Positions 31,520 to 41,035 of a DNA stretch of 64,000 nucleotides are shown here, piece after piece (within the stretch, counting starts at the first letter, position 1; every line of letters begins with the position of its first letter). Under the pieces are notes generated by a model. The model was given only the letters and a program-made list of their open reading frames with translations. It was not told the DNA's origin and ran no database searches. This DNA is from Maribacter_C sp947494565 (GTDB lineage Bacteria > Bacteroidota > Bacteroidia > Flavobacteriales > Flavobacteriaceae), in the NCBI RefSeq assembly GCF_047345415.1, contig NZ_JBLFEP010000002.1, forward strand, positions 868,001 to 932,000. Direction: 5' to 3'. Both the position numbers and the translations under genes were made by a program.

Positions 31520-32506
31520 TTATTCAATGTTGTTTTTATAAAGGCCTTCAAAATCCCATACGGATTCAGTGCCTTGATTGGAGATGATAAGATTACCTAA
31601 GTAGGTTATACTATGGTCGATAGTGTTTAAACGGCACTCTATCTTGAGGATACGGCTATATGCTATGGCATTTGACGGAGTTATGGTAATGGTGACATCA
31701 CCACTGGCAATAGTTAGTGTTTGGCCTTCTTTTTTTAATAGATTACATCCTAAATGCCTCATTTCTTGAGCAATGCGTTCGTAATCTTTAGGAGTGCACT
31801 CTAGGGAGATGTTTTTGATTCCTTCAAAAAGCTGTTCTTCTTTATAGGATTTCCTTAAAAAAGCCTCACGGGAGTAGTCGGGATGTTTCTCAGGGTATAA
31901 ACTATCAAGAAAGGCCGGATTGTAGAAGGCATACCAAGTATGTAGGGCGGTGTCTTCACTTGGGGAATAAAAGGCCTTGAACCAAGTGGCTTCCTGTTTT
32001 CCAACTGGCATGTCAACGGTTTCGGAAATACTGAGGTATGGGGTACCCGATTGTTTTAATTTGGGTTCTACGCCCAAATGAAAATGTTCTCTGCTGTTCT
32101 GGAGTGAAAAACCTACACCGCTTTTGCCAATCGGCTCTTGGTAAGTATTGTCAGGGCCAAGTAGTTCAATATAGTGCTTATGGCCCCGAAGATAACACGA
32201 GGTGGTCCGCTTATCAATAGCGGCAAAATCCGGCAGGCCTTTGTCCATTGCTCCATATGTATTCCCCCAAGAATCCCTTTGGGTCAATTGGGCGTATGAA
32301 ACACTGTCCAACACTACGTAAAGGTGATCAAAAAGGAGCTGTGACACATCATGACCGAATAGCGCATCGACTTTTTCATAATCTATTTTAGAAGGTGCTG
32401 TCTCGCTTCCCTTCCCCAGACAAGATAGGAGACCTATTAGAATACCGGATAGTATCCCAAGAAGTCTAAGCATAAATTTTAATCGAGGTCCTTTGCCCTT
32501 TTTCAT
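31520..32506 (-). CDS. DUF5829-like exported lipoprotein (VOC-fold guess)
   Basis: This 328-residue protein has a membrane or lipoprotein signal (MLRLLGILSGILIGLLSCLGKG). The mature part has LLFDHLYVVLDSVSYAQL, CYLRGHKHYIELLGPDN and GKSGVGFSLQN, then a second half with FEGIKNISLECTPKDYERI and HLGCNLLKKEGQTLTI. The DHLYVVLD strand and the paired halves resemble vicinal-oxygen-chelate (glyoxalase-like) folds, as described for DUF5829; the assignment is tentative. No complete metal triad can be identified by eye. It starts 19 bases after the alpha/beta hydrolase stop and belongs to the same run of genes. A role in modifying a small molecule brought in by the TonB receptor is conceivable. Confidence 0.5.
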   Translation of the reverse strand: MKKGKGPRLKFMLRLLGILSGILIGLLSCLGKGSETAPSKIDYEKVDALFGHDVSQLLFDHLYVVLDSVSYAQLTQRDSWGNTYGAMDKGLPDFAAIDKRTTSCYLRGHKHYIELLGPDNTYQEPIGKSGVGFSLQNSREHFHLGVEPKLKQSGTPYLSISETVDMPVGKQEATWFKAFYSPSEDTALHTWYAFYNPAFLDSLYPEKHPDYSREAFLRKSYKEEQLFEGIKNISLECTPKDYERIAQEMRHLGCNLLKKEGQTLTIASGDVTITITPSNAIAYSRILKIECRLNTIDHSITYLGNLIISNQGTESVWDFEGLYKNNIE

Positions 32507-32525
32507 GATCTTGACTTAAGTTGCC

Positions 32526-33392
32526 TTACGGTTCGTTTGTGATGAAAGCTAGTACTGTTTTGTTGAAATCGCCGGGTTTTTCCCAAAATGTGGCATGACT
32601 TGAAATAGAAACGACCTTGGCCTTGGGTACATGGCTCGTTAACCACTCGGATGCTCTTCCATACCATGATTCCCTTAGCATAAAGAGCATAGGCACTTTT
32701 TGGTTTAATCCTATTAACACTTCGGTATAGTCACTTGCCATACCATCTATATAGAGGCTCAACGCGGCATCGTTAGCAGTCATTAACATCTGATCGACTA
32801 TCCAATTCTTCTGAACTGTATCCAACTTTTGTTGTGTCATCCACTGAGCCGTACCCGAGGCATAGGCTTTTCGGTCGTTGATCAAATCCTTTAGACTTTC
32901 GCGATAGTCATCGAAAGTTCCATACACCCACTCATCTGAAGTATTGCCAATCCATTTTGGGGGCTCATCGATAAAAACAACGTAATTGAGGTCGTCAGTA
33001 CCGTATAGTTGAACATATTCATAGATGGTGGCGCACCCGCTTGACCATCCAACCAGAGTGATATCTTGGAGGTCCAACAACTCAACGATAGCATGCAAAT
33101 CCTCAGCGTGATTTTTATAGGTATGGCCTACAGCGGTTTTAGAAGATTTTCCATGACTTCTGGGGTCGTATGAAATGTACCGGAACTTACTTCCAAAGTA
33201 ATCTCGTTGTTTTGAAAAGAATTCCGTGGTCATGGTCCAGCCAGGAATGAAAATGATAGGCTTTCCTCTCCCAGTATCCTCGACGTATAGGGCGATGCTA
33301 TCATTCCCTATCTCGATGATTTGACCTTGTCCTCTTAAGACAAAGGTTGATAAAAGCAGTAACCAGTATATTGGTTTTCTAGTCAAAAGCAT
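32526..33392 (-). CDS. Exported alpha/beta hydrolase
   Basis: This 288-residue alpha/beta-hydrolase-fold enzyme has a signal peptide (IYWLLLLSTFVLRGQGQ). Landmarks are KPIIFIPGWTM (oxyanion strand), SYDPRSHGKS, the nucleophile elbow GWSSGCATI, an acid in VFIDEPPKW and the late His in SISSHATFWEKPGDF. It could be an esterase, lactonase or amidase. The ATG at 33392 lies inside the end of the alanine-racemase-like gene (14-base overlap) and gives a clean signal; the longer frame from 33491 overlaps by over 100 bases and adds a non-signal extension. The overlap argues for translational coupling with the racemase-like protein, so the two may act on one substrate in the periplasm. Confidence 0.85.
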   Translation of the reverse strand: MLLTRKPIYWLLLLSTFVLRGQGQIIEIGNDSIALYVEDTGRGKPIIFIPGWTMTTEFFSKQRDYFGSKFRYISYDPRSHGKSSKTAVGHTYKNHAEDLHAIVELLDLQDITLVGWSSGCATIYEYVQLYGTDDLNYVVFIDEPPKWIGNTSDEWVYGTFDDYRESLKDLINDRKAYASGTAQWMTQQKLDTVQKNWIVDQMLMTANDAALSLYIDGMASDYTEVLIGLNQKVPMLFMLRESWYGRASEWLTSHVPKAKVVSISSHATFWEKPGDFNKTVLAFITNEP

Positions 33393-34602
33393 CGAATATA
33401 TATTTTGGTATTGATTCCTTATAATTGATCTGAAGGTAATTATTACCATCAATCGATTGGGCAAAACCTTCCGGGGTAATTTCAGGAGCATCAGGTCCGA
33501 TTAAGGTAGCCACATCGCCCACCTCTACTTGTTTTTGCGTTCCTATAACCACATTGCAATGGCTTGCATTAACGTTGACCACAGTGAAAAGCTTGCCCTT
33601 GATCAGCAGTTTCGCCCCATTTTCCGCTGCACTTGAATAACCATCGGCCCAACCTATGGGAAGGGTTGCAATCCATTGTTTTTCAGGTACTTTGTAAAAT
33701 CTGGAAAACCCAATGGTGTCTCCTTCATTGAGGAGTTCCAGACGAATGACCTTGGCCTTTAACCGGTAAGTTGGTTTCAACAAGAACGGCCTGGGTAACG
33801 ACATTTTTAATAGCGGAAAAGACCCATGTAGTAGAATTCCAGGTCGTACTGTGTTCATGTGTGACTCTTTCAAGTCCAATAGGGATAACGAAGGAGCAAG
33901 GTGTTGCCTTTCCGGCACTATACCCATGGTTTTGAGTTTCTTTAGAAGTACTTTAAATCTCGTGATTTGTTCATTAGCGAAGTCCTTTGGCGTTGTAAGG
34001 GTAGAGAACAGCCCGCTGACATGAATATTGTCGTTTTGGGTCAAATCTTTGATCCATTCCCAATCCGTGTCATGGGGTATACCCATGCGTCCCAGTCCGG
34101 TATCAAAGTAAAGTTGCACTTTAATTTTTTGGGATTCATTGCGAGGAAGAGTTGTAATCTTCTTAAAGGACTCTCTCGAGAACACACTTAGCGTAATATC
34201 CGCATTGACGATTTCTTGGCCTAACTCACTAGAAAAATCGCCCATCAGTAGAATCGGTTTTTTTACTCCGGATTTCCTAAGAGCCAGACATCGTTTTTCC
34301 TTTACTAGGGCAAAACCGTAAACATGAGGGCTAACATCTAAAATGTTCGCTACTTCCACATCTCCAATACCATAGGCGTTGTTTTTCAAGACCGCGAGGA
34401 TTGGTTTCCCGTTTACGATATTTGAAATCTCCGCGGCATTGTTCAAGTAGGCTTCTTTGGATATTTCCAACCAAGGATTGATATCCTGACTTTGACTTCT
34501 TTTCAGGTCAAATGATTTTGACCATATCTGCCCAAATGGTATTCCAAGACCCAAGGCGGTCATGGATAGTTTTTTCAAAAAAACTCTTCTTTGTGATTCC
34601 AT
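33379..34602 (-). CDS. Exported alanine-racemase-like protein with altered active site
   Basis: This 407-residue fold-type III PLP protein has a twin-arginine-like leader (RRVFLKKLSMTALGLGIPFG), suggesting export of the folded protein. The alanine racemase plan is clear: PLP Lys73 in LAVLKNNAYGIG, YFDTGLGRMG, ERQHLAPSLSLL, MNTVRPGILLHG and the C-terminal beta domain with ATLPIGWADG. In alanine racemases the second catalytic base is a Tyr in a VSYGxTY segment; here the segment is IGFSRFY and the position is Phe299. The PIGYADG Tyr is Trp, the LYG Tyr is His, and the CMDQ region reads ASHCN. Simple alanine racemisation is therefore doubtful; another amino acid or a PLP-binding role is possible. 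It is followed in overlap by an alpha/beta hydrolase. Confidence 0.8.
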   Translation of the reverse strand: MESQRRVFLKKLSMTALGLGIPFGQIWSKSFDLKRSQSQDINPWLEISKEAYLNNAAEISNIVNGKPILAVLKNNAYGIGDVEVANILDVSPHVYGFALVKEKRCLALRKSGVKKPILLMGDFSSELGQEIVNADITLSVFSRESFKKITTLPRNESQKIKVQLYFDTGLGRMGIPHDTDWEWIKDLTQNDNIHVSGLFSTLTTPKDFANEQITRFKVLLKKLKTMGIVPERQHLAPSLSLLDLKESHMNTVRPGILLHGSFPLLKMSLPRPFLLKPTYRLKAKVIRLELLNEGDTIGFSRFYKVPEKQWIATLPIGWADGYSSAAENGAKLLIKGKLFTVVNVNASHCNVVIGTQKQVEVGDVATLIGPDAPEITPEGFAQSIDGNNYLQINYKESIPKYIFDAFD

Positions 34603-34619
34603 AGGTTCTGTACTTTGAG

Positions 34620-36875
34620 CTAAAACTGCTTCAAAAAAGTGATTTTGCTGATGAATTGGGTACTCCGCTGAATGGGATCAATAACATTGGTTTGGGTGTC
34701 GTTGAACACGAGGTAAATGAACGACAGCGGCATATATTCCCAACTAAAGCGAACGTTCCACCGTCCTTGTTCATCAAAACTATTATATTGGTAAAAGGTG
34801 GATAGCTGTACCCTCGGGTTCAACGCCAAGCGCAAACTTGCCGTATAGAGATCGGTATCGAGGTCTTCTTGTGAAACGCCAACTCCATTGATATTGTTAT
34901 GTTCGTAGTCAGCCGTAAAGGCGATATGAGGCAAAGGTGCATAACGCAACCCTGCGGTCACTGTATTTCTGGCGCCATTGTAAAAATTTCCGAAATCATA
35001 CCGAACGGAACCCGATAGCTTTTTTGACTGGTCTGAGTTATAGCGAAGTGTATATCGGGTATAGTTATAATCCCCTTGTCCAATTTCGAGACCCAATGGA
35101 GCAAAACTGAAATTGATATTTTGCCATGTGGGCGTGAGGGAAGCTTCAACAAAACTATTGTCCTTAAACCAAGTGTAGATGGGGAAAATATAGAGATTGG
35201 ATTGTTGAAATTTTCCAAAATCCTCAAAATCATGAAAGTAATTAAAAAAGACCCCGGGATCCCAACGGCGCACAAAGGGCAACCATTTAGGCCTTAGAAT
35301 GGCATACCCTCCAGGGCTATGAAGCATGAAATCTTTTTGGGCAACAAATCCCATATCCGGGGCGTAATCAGGACTTACAAAATCAGTAATATATCCCATG
35401 TAATATTTATTGGTTCTTGAGGTAGCTCCTATTCTTCCAGCAAAACCGTTATCTTCCGTCTCACTATCGAGTGAAGTAGATAGTAGATAGGTCAATGTAA
35501 GATCTGGTTTTGGACGAATCAATCCATCAATTGAAATAGTGGTGTTATCCTGGCTTTCGACACCCAAATCACGTAAAGAATCATCCAACCGATAAGTGAC
35601 CATGGCCCCAATATTATTTTCCTCACCATAATTCTGGGTATAACGCGCCACACCAAACGTACTTCCCGGGCTGTCATCCGTTTCCCTTTGACGAACCGCC
35701 AACGCGGCTATGGTTCGGTTTTCGTCTCGATCAGTATACCGGGCGCCGGCATCCAAGGGCGCGGGGGAAGCATTAAAGCTATTGGAGAGACCTATGGTGC
35801 GACTGAAAAATGGCCGTACCCTAGAGCCACCTGCACCTGCCCAAATACCGGAATTTTCTAAAAAGAACTGCCGCCGTTCGGGAAAGAAGATATTAAAGCG
35901 TTCCAAGTTGTTTACCGCTCTATCCACATCTGCCTGTGCAAAATCGGTATTTATGGTCAAGTCGAGTACGGCGTTCGGGTTAATAGCCCATTTGACATCG
36001 CCCCCGACCTTTGGCTCATTTATTTTATCGGTCACGATGTCACCCGTTTTGTTTTCGTCATACTGAAATAGTGCATACGGTTCTATTCTGATGTTCGCTG
36101 ATGGCGGAGGTACCTTTAAGCCCGTAAGTTTGGCGGCATAGATCATGCGGTTTTCAGAAAATGACTGAGGGATATCAGGGAAAACGGTTTTTTCATAGTC
36201 TTTACGTGCCAAGCGGAAAAAAGTAATCCCCCATTCTATAGGAACACCTTCTAAGGGTTTATCATACCGAATCGATTTGAAGGGAATGGCGAATTCCGCA
36301 TAATACCCCTTATCGGTTCGCTGGGTGCGAACACGCCATAAAGCGTTCCAGTCTTCATCTCTATTGCGATCGTTAAAACTCTGTAGGTCTTGTTGATTCC
36401 CATAGGGAGTGGTCTGAAAGGAAACGGCATATTGTTTTGTATTCTGCGCGTCGATTTGAATGCCGAAGACATCATTTTCAAGCCCATTGAAATCTCGACT
36501 TAAATCTTGCATTCGAATGCCTTTTTTACCAAGGGAATCCTTGGCAAAGACCCCAAAATAAAGATTCTTATCATCGTAAAGGATGCGTACTTCGGTAGGA
36601 TTTTTAATGGTGCCACCTTGAACAGGCTCTACCCTGAAAAAATCGGTAACGGGTTTTGCTATCTTCCAATCGGATTCGTCCAAGCGCCCATCAATGTTCA
36701 TTTCCGAGGTCGTCTTGAAAGCCTGAATCTCTGCAGGAATTTTAGGGGGTGGGAAATTGCCCTCTTCTTGGGCAAAAATAGCGGGCCCTGAAAGACTTGC
36801 CAGTACAAATACAATACTGCTGGGCCACTTTTTGAGTCTTAGGAATATACGGAATAGTAAAAGTGTATTTCTCAT
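34620..36875 (-). CDS. DUF5916 outer-membrane protein with CBM9-like N-terminal domain
   Basis: This 751-residue protein has a signal peptide ending ASLSGPAIFAQ. Residues about 50-250 form a carbohydrate-binding-family-9-like domain (EMNIDGRLDESDWKIAKPV, LYDDKNLYFGVFAKDS, GYYAEFAIPFKSIRYD, IEWGITFFRLAR). The rest is DUF5916, a beta-strand-rich, aromatic sequence (ANIRIEPYALFQYDENK, FPERRQFFLENSG, LNPRVQLSTFYQYNSFD) that ends in FISKITFLKQF, a C-terminal Phe as in outer-membrane barrels. The ligand is unknown and the CBM9 label does not prove sugar binding. The gene starts eight bases after the second permease of pair 2 and is clearly part of the same operon, so it may provide a second outer-membrane component next to the TonB receptor. 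Confidence 0.85.
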   Translation of the reverse strand: MRNTLLLFRIFLRLKKWPSSIVFVLASLSGPAIFAQEEGNFPPPKIPAEIQAFKTTSEMNIDGRLDESDWKIAKPVTDFFRVEPVQGGTIKNPTEVRILYDDKNLYFGVFAKDSLGKKGIRMQDLSRDFNGLENDVFGIQIDAQNTKQYAVSFQTTPYGNQQDLQSFNDRNRDEDWNALWRVRTQRTDKGYYAEFAIPFKSIRYDKPLEGVPIEWGITFFRLARKDYEKTVFPDIPQSFSENRMIYAAKLTGLKVPPPSANIRIEPYALFQYDENKTGDIVTDKINEPKVGGDVKWAINPNAVLDLTINTDFAQADVDRAVNNLERFNIFFPERRQFFLENSGIWAGAGGSRVRPFFSRTIGLSNSFNASPAPLDAGARYTDRDENRTIAALAVRQRETDDSPGSTFGVARYTQNYGEENNIGAMVTYRLDDSLRDLGVESQDNTTISIDGLIRPKPDLTLTYLLSTSLDSETEDNGFAGRIGATSRTNKYYMGYITDFVSPDYAPDMGFVAQKDFMLHSPGGYAILRPKWLPFVRRWDPGVFFNYFHDFEDFGKFQQSNLYIFPIYTWFKDNSFVEASLTPTWQNINFSFAPLGLEIGQGDYNYTRYTLRYNSDQSKKLSGSVRYDFGNFYNGARNTVTAGLRYAPLPHIAFTADYEHNNINGVGVSQEDLDTDLYTASLRLALNPRVQLSTFYQYNSFDEQGRWNVRFSWEYMPLSFIYLVFNDTQTNVIDPIQRSTQFISKITFLKQF

Positions 36876-36883
36876 TGTGAATT

Positions 36884-38314
36884 CTATTGGTTTTTCATTT
36901 TGATAAAGCCCACCAAAAAAGCGATCAATGCCATGACCCCGGATTTGGCCAAGCTTGTTCCGACCCCGTATAGATTCGAATGCGTTGGTGGTATTTTAAA
37001 TGAGGGAAGATTTGAATAGTCTTCAAGTCGTATAGGCCTGTCCCAAAAGAGTTTCTCAAAGTAGAAATCCGTAATATCCCCATGAAAATGGGTGAGCGCT
37101 TTTTGAAACTGAAGGAAAGTTTCCAAATCGGTTTTGGCTACCTGAGCGAATAGATGCTGTAAGTTTACGGAAGGACTCAGCCAATGAAATCCCTTTGTCC
37201 ACCGACTTCTTTTTTCGACTTCAAGATTGTATCGAGTGACCTCCTGGTTGCTGTTGATATCCTTTAAGGCCGTAAATGCGGCATAGGCCTTGGCGGGCAT
37301 GTTGTGGTGTATCAGGCTGTCGCTGGCGGCTAGACCCGGTTCGTGGGAAAGAAATTCCATAATCACTTCCCGTGATTCGTTTTCATCATTTTCGTTTTCC
37401 AGACCGGTACGTCGGGTGAGTCCTGCTAAAGTCGTGCTGCTCAATGGGTATTTCGTAGTTACGATGATGTTGAGCAATGCGGGAACGACAATCAGGAATA
37501 ATAGCCATAAACCGGCCGCTATCATGGCATTAAAGGCCGAACTTTTGCGAAAGCTGATGATTAGAAATAGTAGGGCAAACCAAAACGCGCAATAGGTGAC
37601 TACCCCCAAAATCCAAATGATTGCGGGAATTCTATTTTCCGCATCCAAAAGGTCGCCTGAAGCAAATAACCCGATGAAGGAAATGAGCAAGGCAAGTCCG
37701 GTGATGATCGTAAAATAGAACAATAGGCGTAACAGTATGATTTTTCCAATACTGACGGATTGCACTTGTAAGAGGGGCAATGTTCCATTCTCTTTTTCTG
37801 CGGAAAATGAGCTGTAACAAAAAACAATAATCAAAAGGGGAAATAGGTATATGAGTACGAATGACAGGTCAAAGTTGCCTGCCAATAGGTTCACCGGGTT
37901 GGCCAGTTCATTTTCAAAAAGTTGATAATGAAGACTCATACCCGTTAAGCGGTAATAATACCGAAATAAGTCACGTTGACCAATGGCCAACGCAGCATAG
38001 TCGTGCGGAGGTAGAATTGCATGATAGCCATGACGAAACCAAGCGAATTCAGGGCGCGAGGCGATATCATGCATCTGTTCTTGTGCCGAAGATTCTAGGG
38101 CACCTTTGAAACTGTCCCTATAGGAGGAAAATTCCACATCTTCCAGATCCGTAATGGTTACAATCGTCTCTCGCTGTGCATCTATTTCCGATTGTCCATA
38201 GTAAATGGCATAGAGTCCGAAAACAAAGGACGCCAGGAGCATGACCACTTGGTAGCGGTTTCGAACAAAGGTCTTCCATTCGTATTTCAGTATTGTTTTG
38301 GAAATTGTGTTCAT
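36884..38314 (-). CDS. ABC-2 permease, NosY/DUF3526-like, pair 2 'B' subunit
   Basis: This 476-residue inner-membrane protein has one N-terminal helix (VVMLLASFVFGLYAIYYG), a large periplasmic loop of about 140 residues, then five or so helices (FVLIYLFPLLIIVFCYSSF, LRLLFYFTIITGLALLISFI, IWILGVVTYCAFWFALLF and others). The cytoplasmic motif SAEKENGTLPLL after helix 2 is the ABC-2/NosY signature. The ATG at 38314 overlaps the stop of the partner gene by four bases (ATGA). It is most like the 'B' subunit at 43374 in layout (SSEKESGSLRLL at the same place), so the two arose by duplication. It has no ATPase of its own; the single ATPase at 46210 probably serves both pairs. Confidence 0.85.
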   Translation of the reverse strand: MNTISKTILKYEWKTFVRNRYQVVMLLASFVFGLYAIYYGQSEIDAQRETIVTITDLEDVEFSSYRDSFKGALESSAQEQMHDIASRPEFAWFRHGYHAILPPHDYAALAIGQRDLFRYYYRLTGMSLHYQLFENELANPVNLLAGNFDLSFVLIYLFPLLIIVFCYSSFSAEKENGTLPLLQVQSVSIGKIILLRLLFYFTIITGLALLISFIGLFASGDLLDAENRIPAIIWILGVVTYCAFWFALLFLIISFRKSSAFNAMIAAGLWLLFLIVVPALLNIIVTTKYPLSSTTLAGLTRRTGLENENDENESREVIMEFLSHEPGLAASDSLIHHNMPAKAYAAFTALKDINSNQEVTRYNLEVEKRSRWTKGFHWLSPSVNLQHLFAQVAKTDLETFLQFQKALTHFHGDITDFYFEKLFWDRPIRLEDYSNLPSFKIPPTHSNLYGVGTSLAKSGVMALIAFLVGFIKMKNQ

Positions 38315-39744
38315 AACGGCGTTTTCTTTTTTTGGTCTACCTGGTTTAGAAGCACCAGTATGGTCGAGATCCATATCATTAGGGAGGCGAGTTCGACCTT
38401 GTAGTTGCTAATTGCCTTGATGGCAGTGGGCGATCGATACGAAAAGTCTGCGATGCCTTCCCATAAAGACTTTCCTGCCTTGTACTCATAGAACTCCCCA
38501 TACTTGGAATTCTGAGCCATATCGTCGTTCATTCGTTTCACCAAATTCCTGCGATATTCCTCGACTTCATCTTCAAAGTGCATACTGGTGTGAATATCGG
38601 TGCCCGAAAGCCCCATAGAAAGGTGCTGTATCGCCAAGTATGGGTTGATTAGGCTTCCGATACTTCCCAAACGGTTCTGTTTGTGAAAAATGCCCCTTAA
38701 ATTTTGGAGATGATGGTCATAGATTTTATTACCGTACTCTTCGCCAGCCTGCATGCTCACACCGTCAAAATTGAACGGTAGTTGCTGTATCGAATCGACA
38801 TGGTATTCTTCTAAAAATTCTTTTTCCAATTGGGCCATTCGAACGGAACGTGAAGTGTTTCCGTCAAGTCCATTATCGATGTCATGCTGTATTTGGGTCT
38901 TGAATAAACGCATTGATGGGAGCTTATAAAAGCTCTCACCCATATTCGCCAATGCTTTTGGCATTAGCATGGTAAAAAAGATCCAAAACGTCAGTAAAGT
39001 CAGTAAGGCGTTCCTTCCTGTTGCGGATTTTAGGGACACCCACACTGAAAAAGAAATAAATAGAAAAAGGTAACTGCTGTATAACAACAGTAGAAACAGG
39101 AGTCTAGTTCCCATATCGAGGAGCGCATCAGAATCTACTCCAGATTGGGAAAGTAGTATGACACCGAGCAAGAAAGGTGTTAAGAGTACCAAGAGCATGA
39201 GGAGATAGGCCAGTATCTTTCCATAGGCCAATGCCCTAAACGATATGCCCTGGCTTATCAACAAACGCAAGGTGCCACTCTCCCGTTCTTTAGTAAAGGA
39301 AGCGAATGCCAAGAAAATAATGAGCAAAGGAAGGAGTACTTGCAGGACCAAAGCACCGCTCAATTCACCAAACCGTATCATGCTACTATGATCCTGGGCG
39401 GGCCTGAACATGAATTCGTGTTGGTAATGTGCTTCTAAATACACAGAGGTTCCAGTGAAGGTGTCCAATCCGAAATCGAACATGCTGAAAACGGTTTTCG
39501 GTTTGAATGCGAAAGTTCCGTAATGGGCGGCAATATGTGGGTGTTTATCTCCCTGACCCAGCCATTCTTTTCTTTTTTCATCCTGTGTCCGTATGATGGT
39601 CCTTTCCTGTTGCTTATACGAGAGATATCCTGCGAATAAGGCTATTCCCAATAGTGCCGAAATCAATACCCCAAGGGATACTACGAGTTTTTCCCTTAGG
39701 GCTATCTTGATTTCGTTCTTTGCTATACGTACCAGTTTAGACAT
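38311..39744 (-). CDS. ABC-2 permease, NosY/DUF3526-like, pair 2 'A' subunit
   Basis: A 477-residue permease with an N-terminal helix (LVVSLGVLISALLGIALFAGY), a long periplasmic domain and a cluster of C-terminal helices. The loop starts with KHPHIAAHYGTFAFKPK and has SVYLEAHYQHEFMF, and the ABC-2 motif is SFTKERESGTLRLL. The same landmarks (NPHSAAHYGTYAFKPK, SIFLEAHKRNEAQF, SFTKEREMGTLTLL) occur at the same positions in the protein at 44807, so this is its duplicate. The HxxAHYG segment in the loop holds two histidines and is a candidate ligand or metal contact. It is coupled to its partner B by a 4-base overlap and starts 10 bases after the propeller lipoprotein. Confidence 0.87.
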   Translation of the reverse strand: MSKLVRIAKNEIKIALREKLVVSLGVLISALLGIALFAGYLSYKQQERTIIRTQDEKRKEWLGQGDKHPHIAAHYGTFAFKPKTVFSMFDFGLDTFTGTSVYLEAHYQHEFMFRPAQDHSSMIRFGELSGALVLQVLLPLLIIFLAFASFTKERESGTLRLLISQGISFRALAYGKILAYLLMLLVLLTPFLLGVILLSQSGVDSDALLDMGTRLLFLLLLYSSYLFLFISFSVWVSLKSATGRNALLTLLTFWIFFTMLMPKALANMGESFYKLPSMRLFKTQIQHDIDNGLDGNTSRSVRMAQLEKEFLEEYHVDSIQQLPFNFDGVSMQAGEEYGNKIYDHHLQNLRGIFHKQNRLGSIGSLINPYLAIQHLSMGLSGTDIHTSMHFEDEVEEYRRNLVKRMNDDMAQNSKYGEFYEYKAGKSLWEGIADFSYRSPTAIKAISNYKVELASLMIWISTILVLLNQVDQKKKTPL

Positions 39745-39754
39745 GATCCCTTGC

Positions 39755-41017
39755 TCAATCCAGTGTTTCCAATCCGTTTACGTAACCGCCTGTTGAAACG
39801 AATTTCTTGCTTGTGGAGTTGGTCGCCCCATTAAAACTGTATACGGCGTTCTCATCGTTGGTAGCATTGGTGAACAACAACTCTTCTCCATCCAAAGGGC
39901 GAATGATCATTCCCCTTGAGCCGTAGGTTGTAGGAAGTCCGGGCACCGCACCTACACTGGTTCCGTTTAGTAGATCTATTTCATAATAGGTGAACTGCGG
40001 TTCGCCTGTTTGGAATTCGAAAAAATCATTCTCGTCCTCGACCTTGGATGTAAAGGCACGTCCATCGGGCATTAAATAGACCCCCCAACAGACATTACCC
40101 GTTGCGGTTTCCATATCCATAAAATAATCTGAATCAAAATCGGTCTCCCCATTGGCAATCTTTAAAAGGCCACTCGGACTGGCACCTCCGCTCAGGGTAG
40201 TACCCAGACCTTGTACATAGATATCGCCATTCTCGGCCTTTACCATTCCGGTGTTGGCAGCCTGACCTCCGAAAACCATACCTGTTCTTGCATCGGAAAG
40301 TATTTTCTCAACCGTTCTTGAATTTAGATCGATTACGGCAACATAGGCAGAATCGTTTACGGGCACAAAGTTGTTCTCGTAATGGACTCCCATAAACAGT
40401 TTGTCATCACGTTCCATCATATCGAGGTAGTAGGTGCGTGTTGCTTCTGGAAAACGGCTCGTCACATCGCTCAGGGGTACTTCGTCGGTAATGCGCATGG
40501 TAGTAGGGTCGAATACGATCACCTTTGAAATGCCTCCGGCCACGGAGCCGTAAGCCACGGTTTCACTTTCAAAGTACAGGGTTGAGAAAACGTTCGCGCC
40601 AGGAACCACGATGCGTTCCTCTTCCACAGTATTACCTTCAGCATCAAAGACATATTTCACCAGTGTTGCGGGCGCTCCAAAAGGAGAGGTGTATAGCGCC
40701 TTGTTATACGATACGGTACCCGCCCCAGAACCTGCAGCTAGTTCTGTCGCCTCATCATTACCGATCGTATCGAAATCTAAGTCGGTCAATCCTTGTACAT
40801 AAGTGGTCTGGTTAGGGAAAGCTCCGCCTACCGTAGAGAGCCCAAAATTGATGACAACAGGATCCGGCTCAGGTTCAGGATCTGGTGTGGCATCGGGCGT
40901 AGGAGTAACGTCTGCCACCGGGGGCGCATTGTCGTCGCCACTGCAACCGATGGAGATAATTCCTATGAATAACAGGGTAATCAGAAGTTGACCATTTTTT
41001 AAGAGTACTTTTTTCAT
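39755..41017 (-). CDS. Surface lipoprotein with DUF4374-like beta-propeller
   Basis: This 420-residue lipoprotein has signal LLITLLFIGIISIGC with Cys25. A low-complexity Pro/Asp/Glu/Thr linker (about 30-56) separates the anchor from a beta-rich body with repeating blades: LYTSPFGAPATLVKYVFD, TTMRITDEVPLSD, DSAYVAVIDLNSRTVEKIL, GDIYVQGLGTT, YEIDLLNGTSVGAVPGL. This pattern fits the DUF4374 family of Bacteroidota, propeller lipoproteins found beside TonB-dependent receptors for iron compounds and thought to capture the ligand at the surface. It sits 18 bases after the TonB receptor gene, in the expected place. It would hand substrate to the receptor. Which ligand cannot be told from sequence. 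Confidence 0.75.
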   Translation of the reverse strand: MKKVLLKNGQLLITLLFIGIISIGCSGDDNAPPVADVTPTPDATPDPEPEPDPVVINFGLSTVGGAFPNQTTYVQGLTDLDFDTIGNDEATELAAGSGAGTVSYNKALYTSPFGAPATLVKYVFDAEGNTVEEERIVVPGANVFSTLYFESETVAYGSVAGGISKVIVFDPTTMRITDEVPLSDVTSRFPEATRTYYLDMMERDDKLFMGVHYENNFVPVNDSAYVAVIDLNSRTVEKILSDARTGMVFGGQAANTGMVKAENGDIYVQGLGTTLSGGASPSGLLKIANGETDFDSDYFMDMETATGNVCWGVYLMPDGRAFTSKVEDENDFFEFQTGEPQFTYYEIDLLNGTSVGAVPGLPTTYGSRGMIIRPLDGEELLFTNATNDENAVYSFNGATNSTSKKFVSTGGYVNGLETLD

Positions 41018-41035
41018 TTTGTTTTTATTTAAGTG

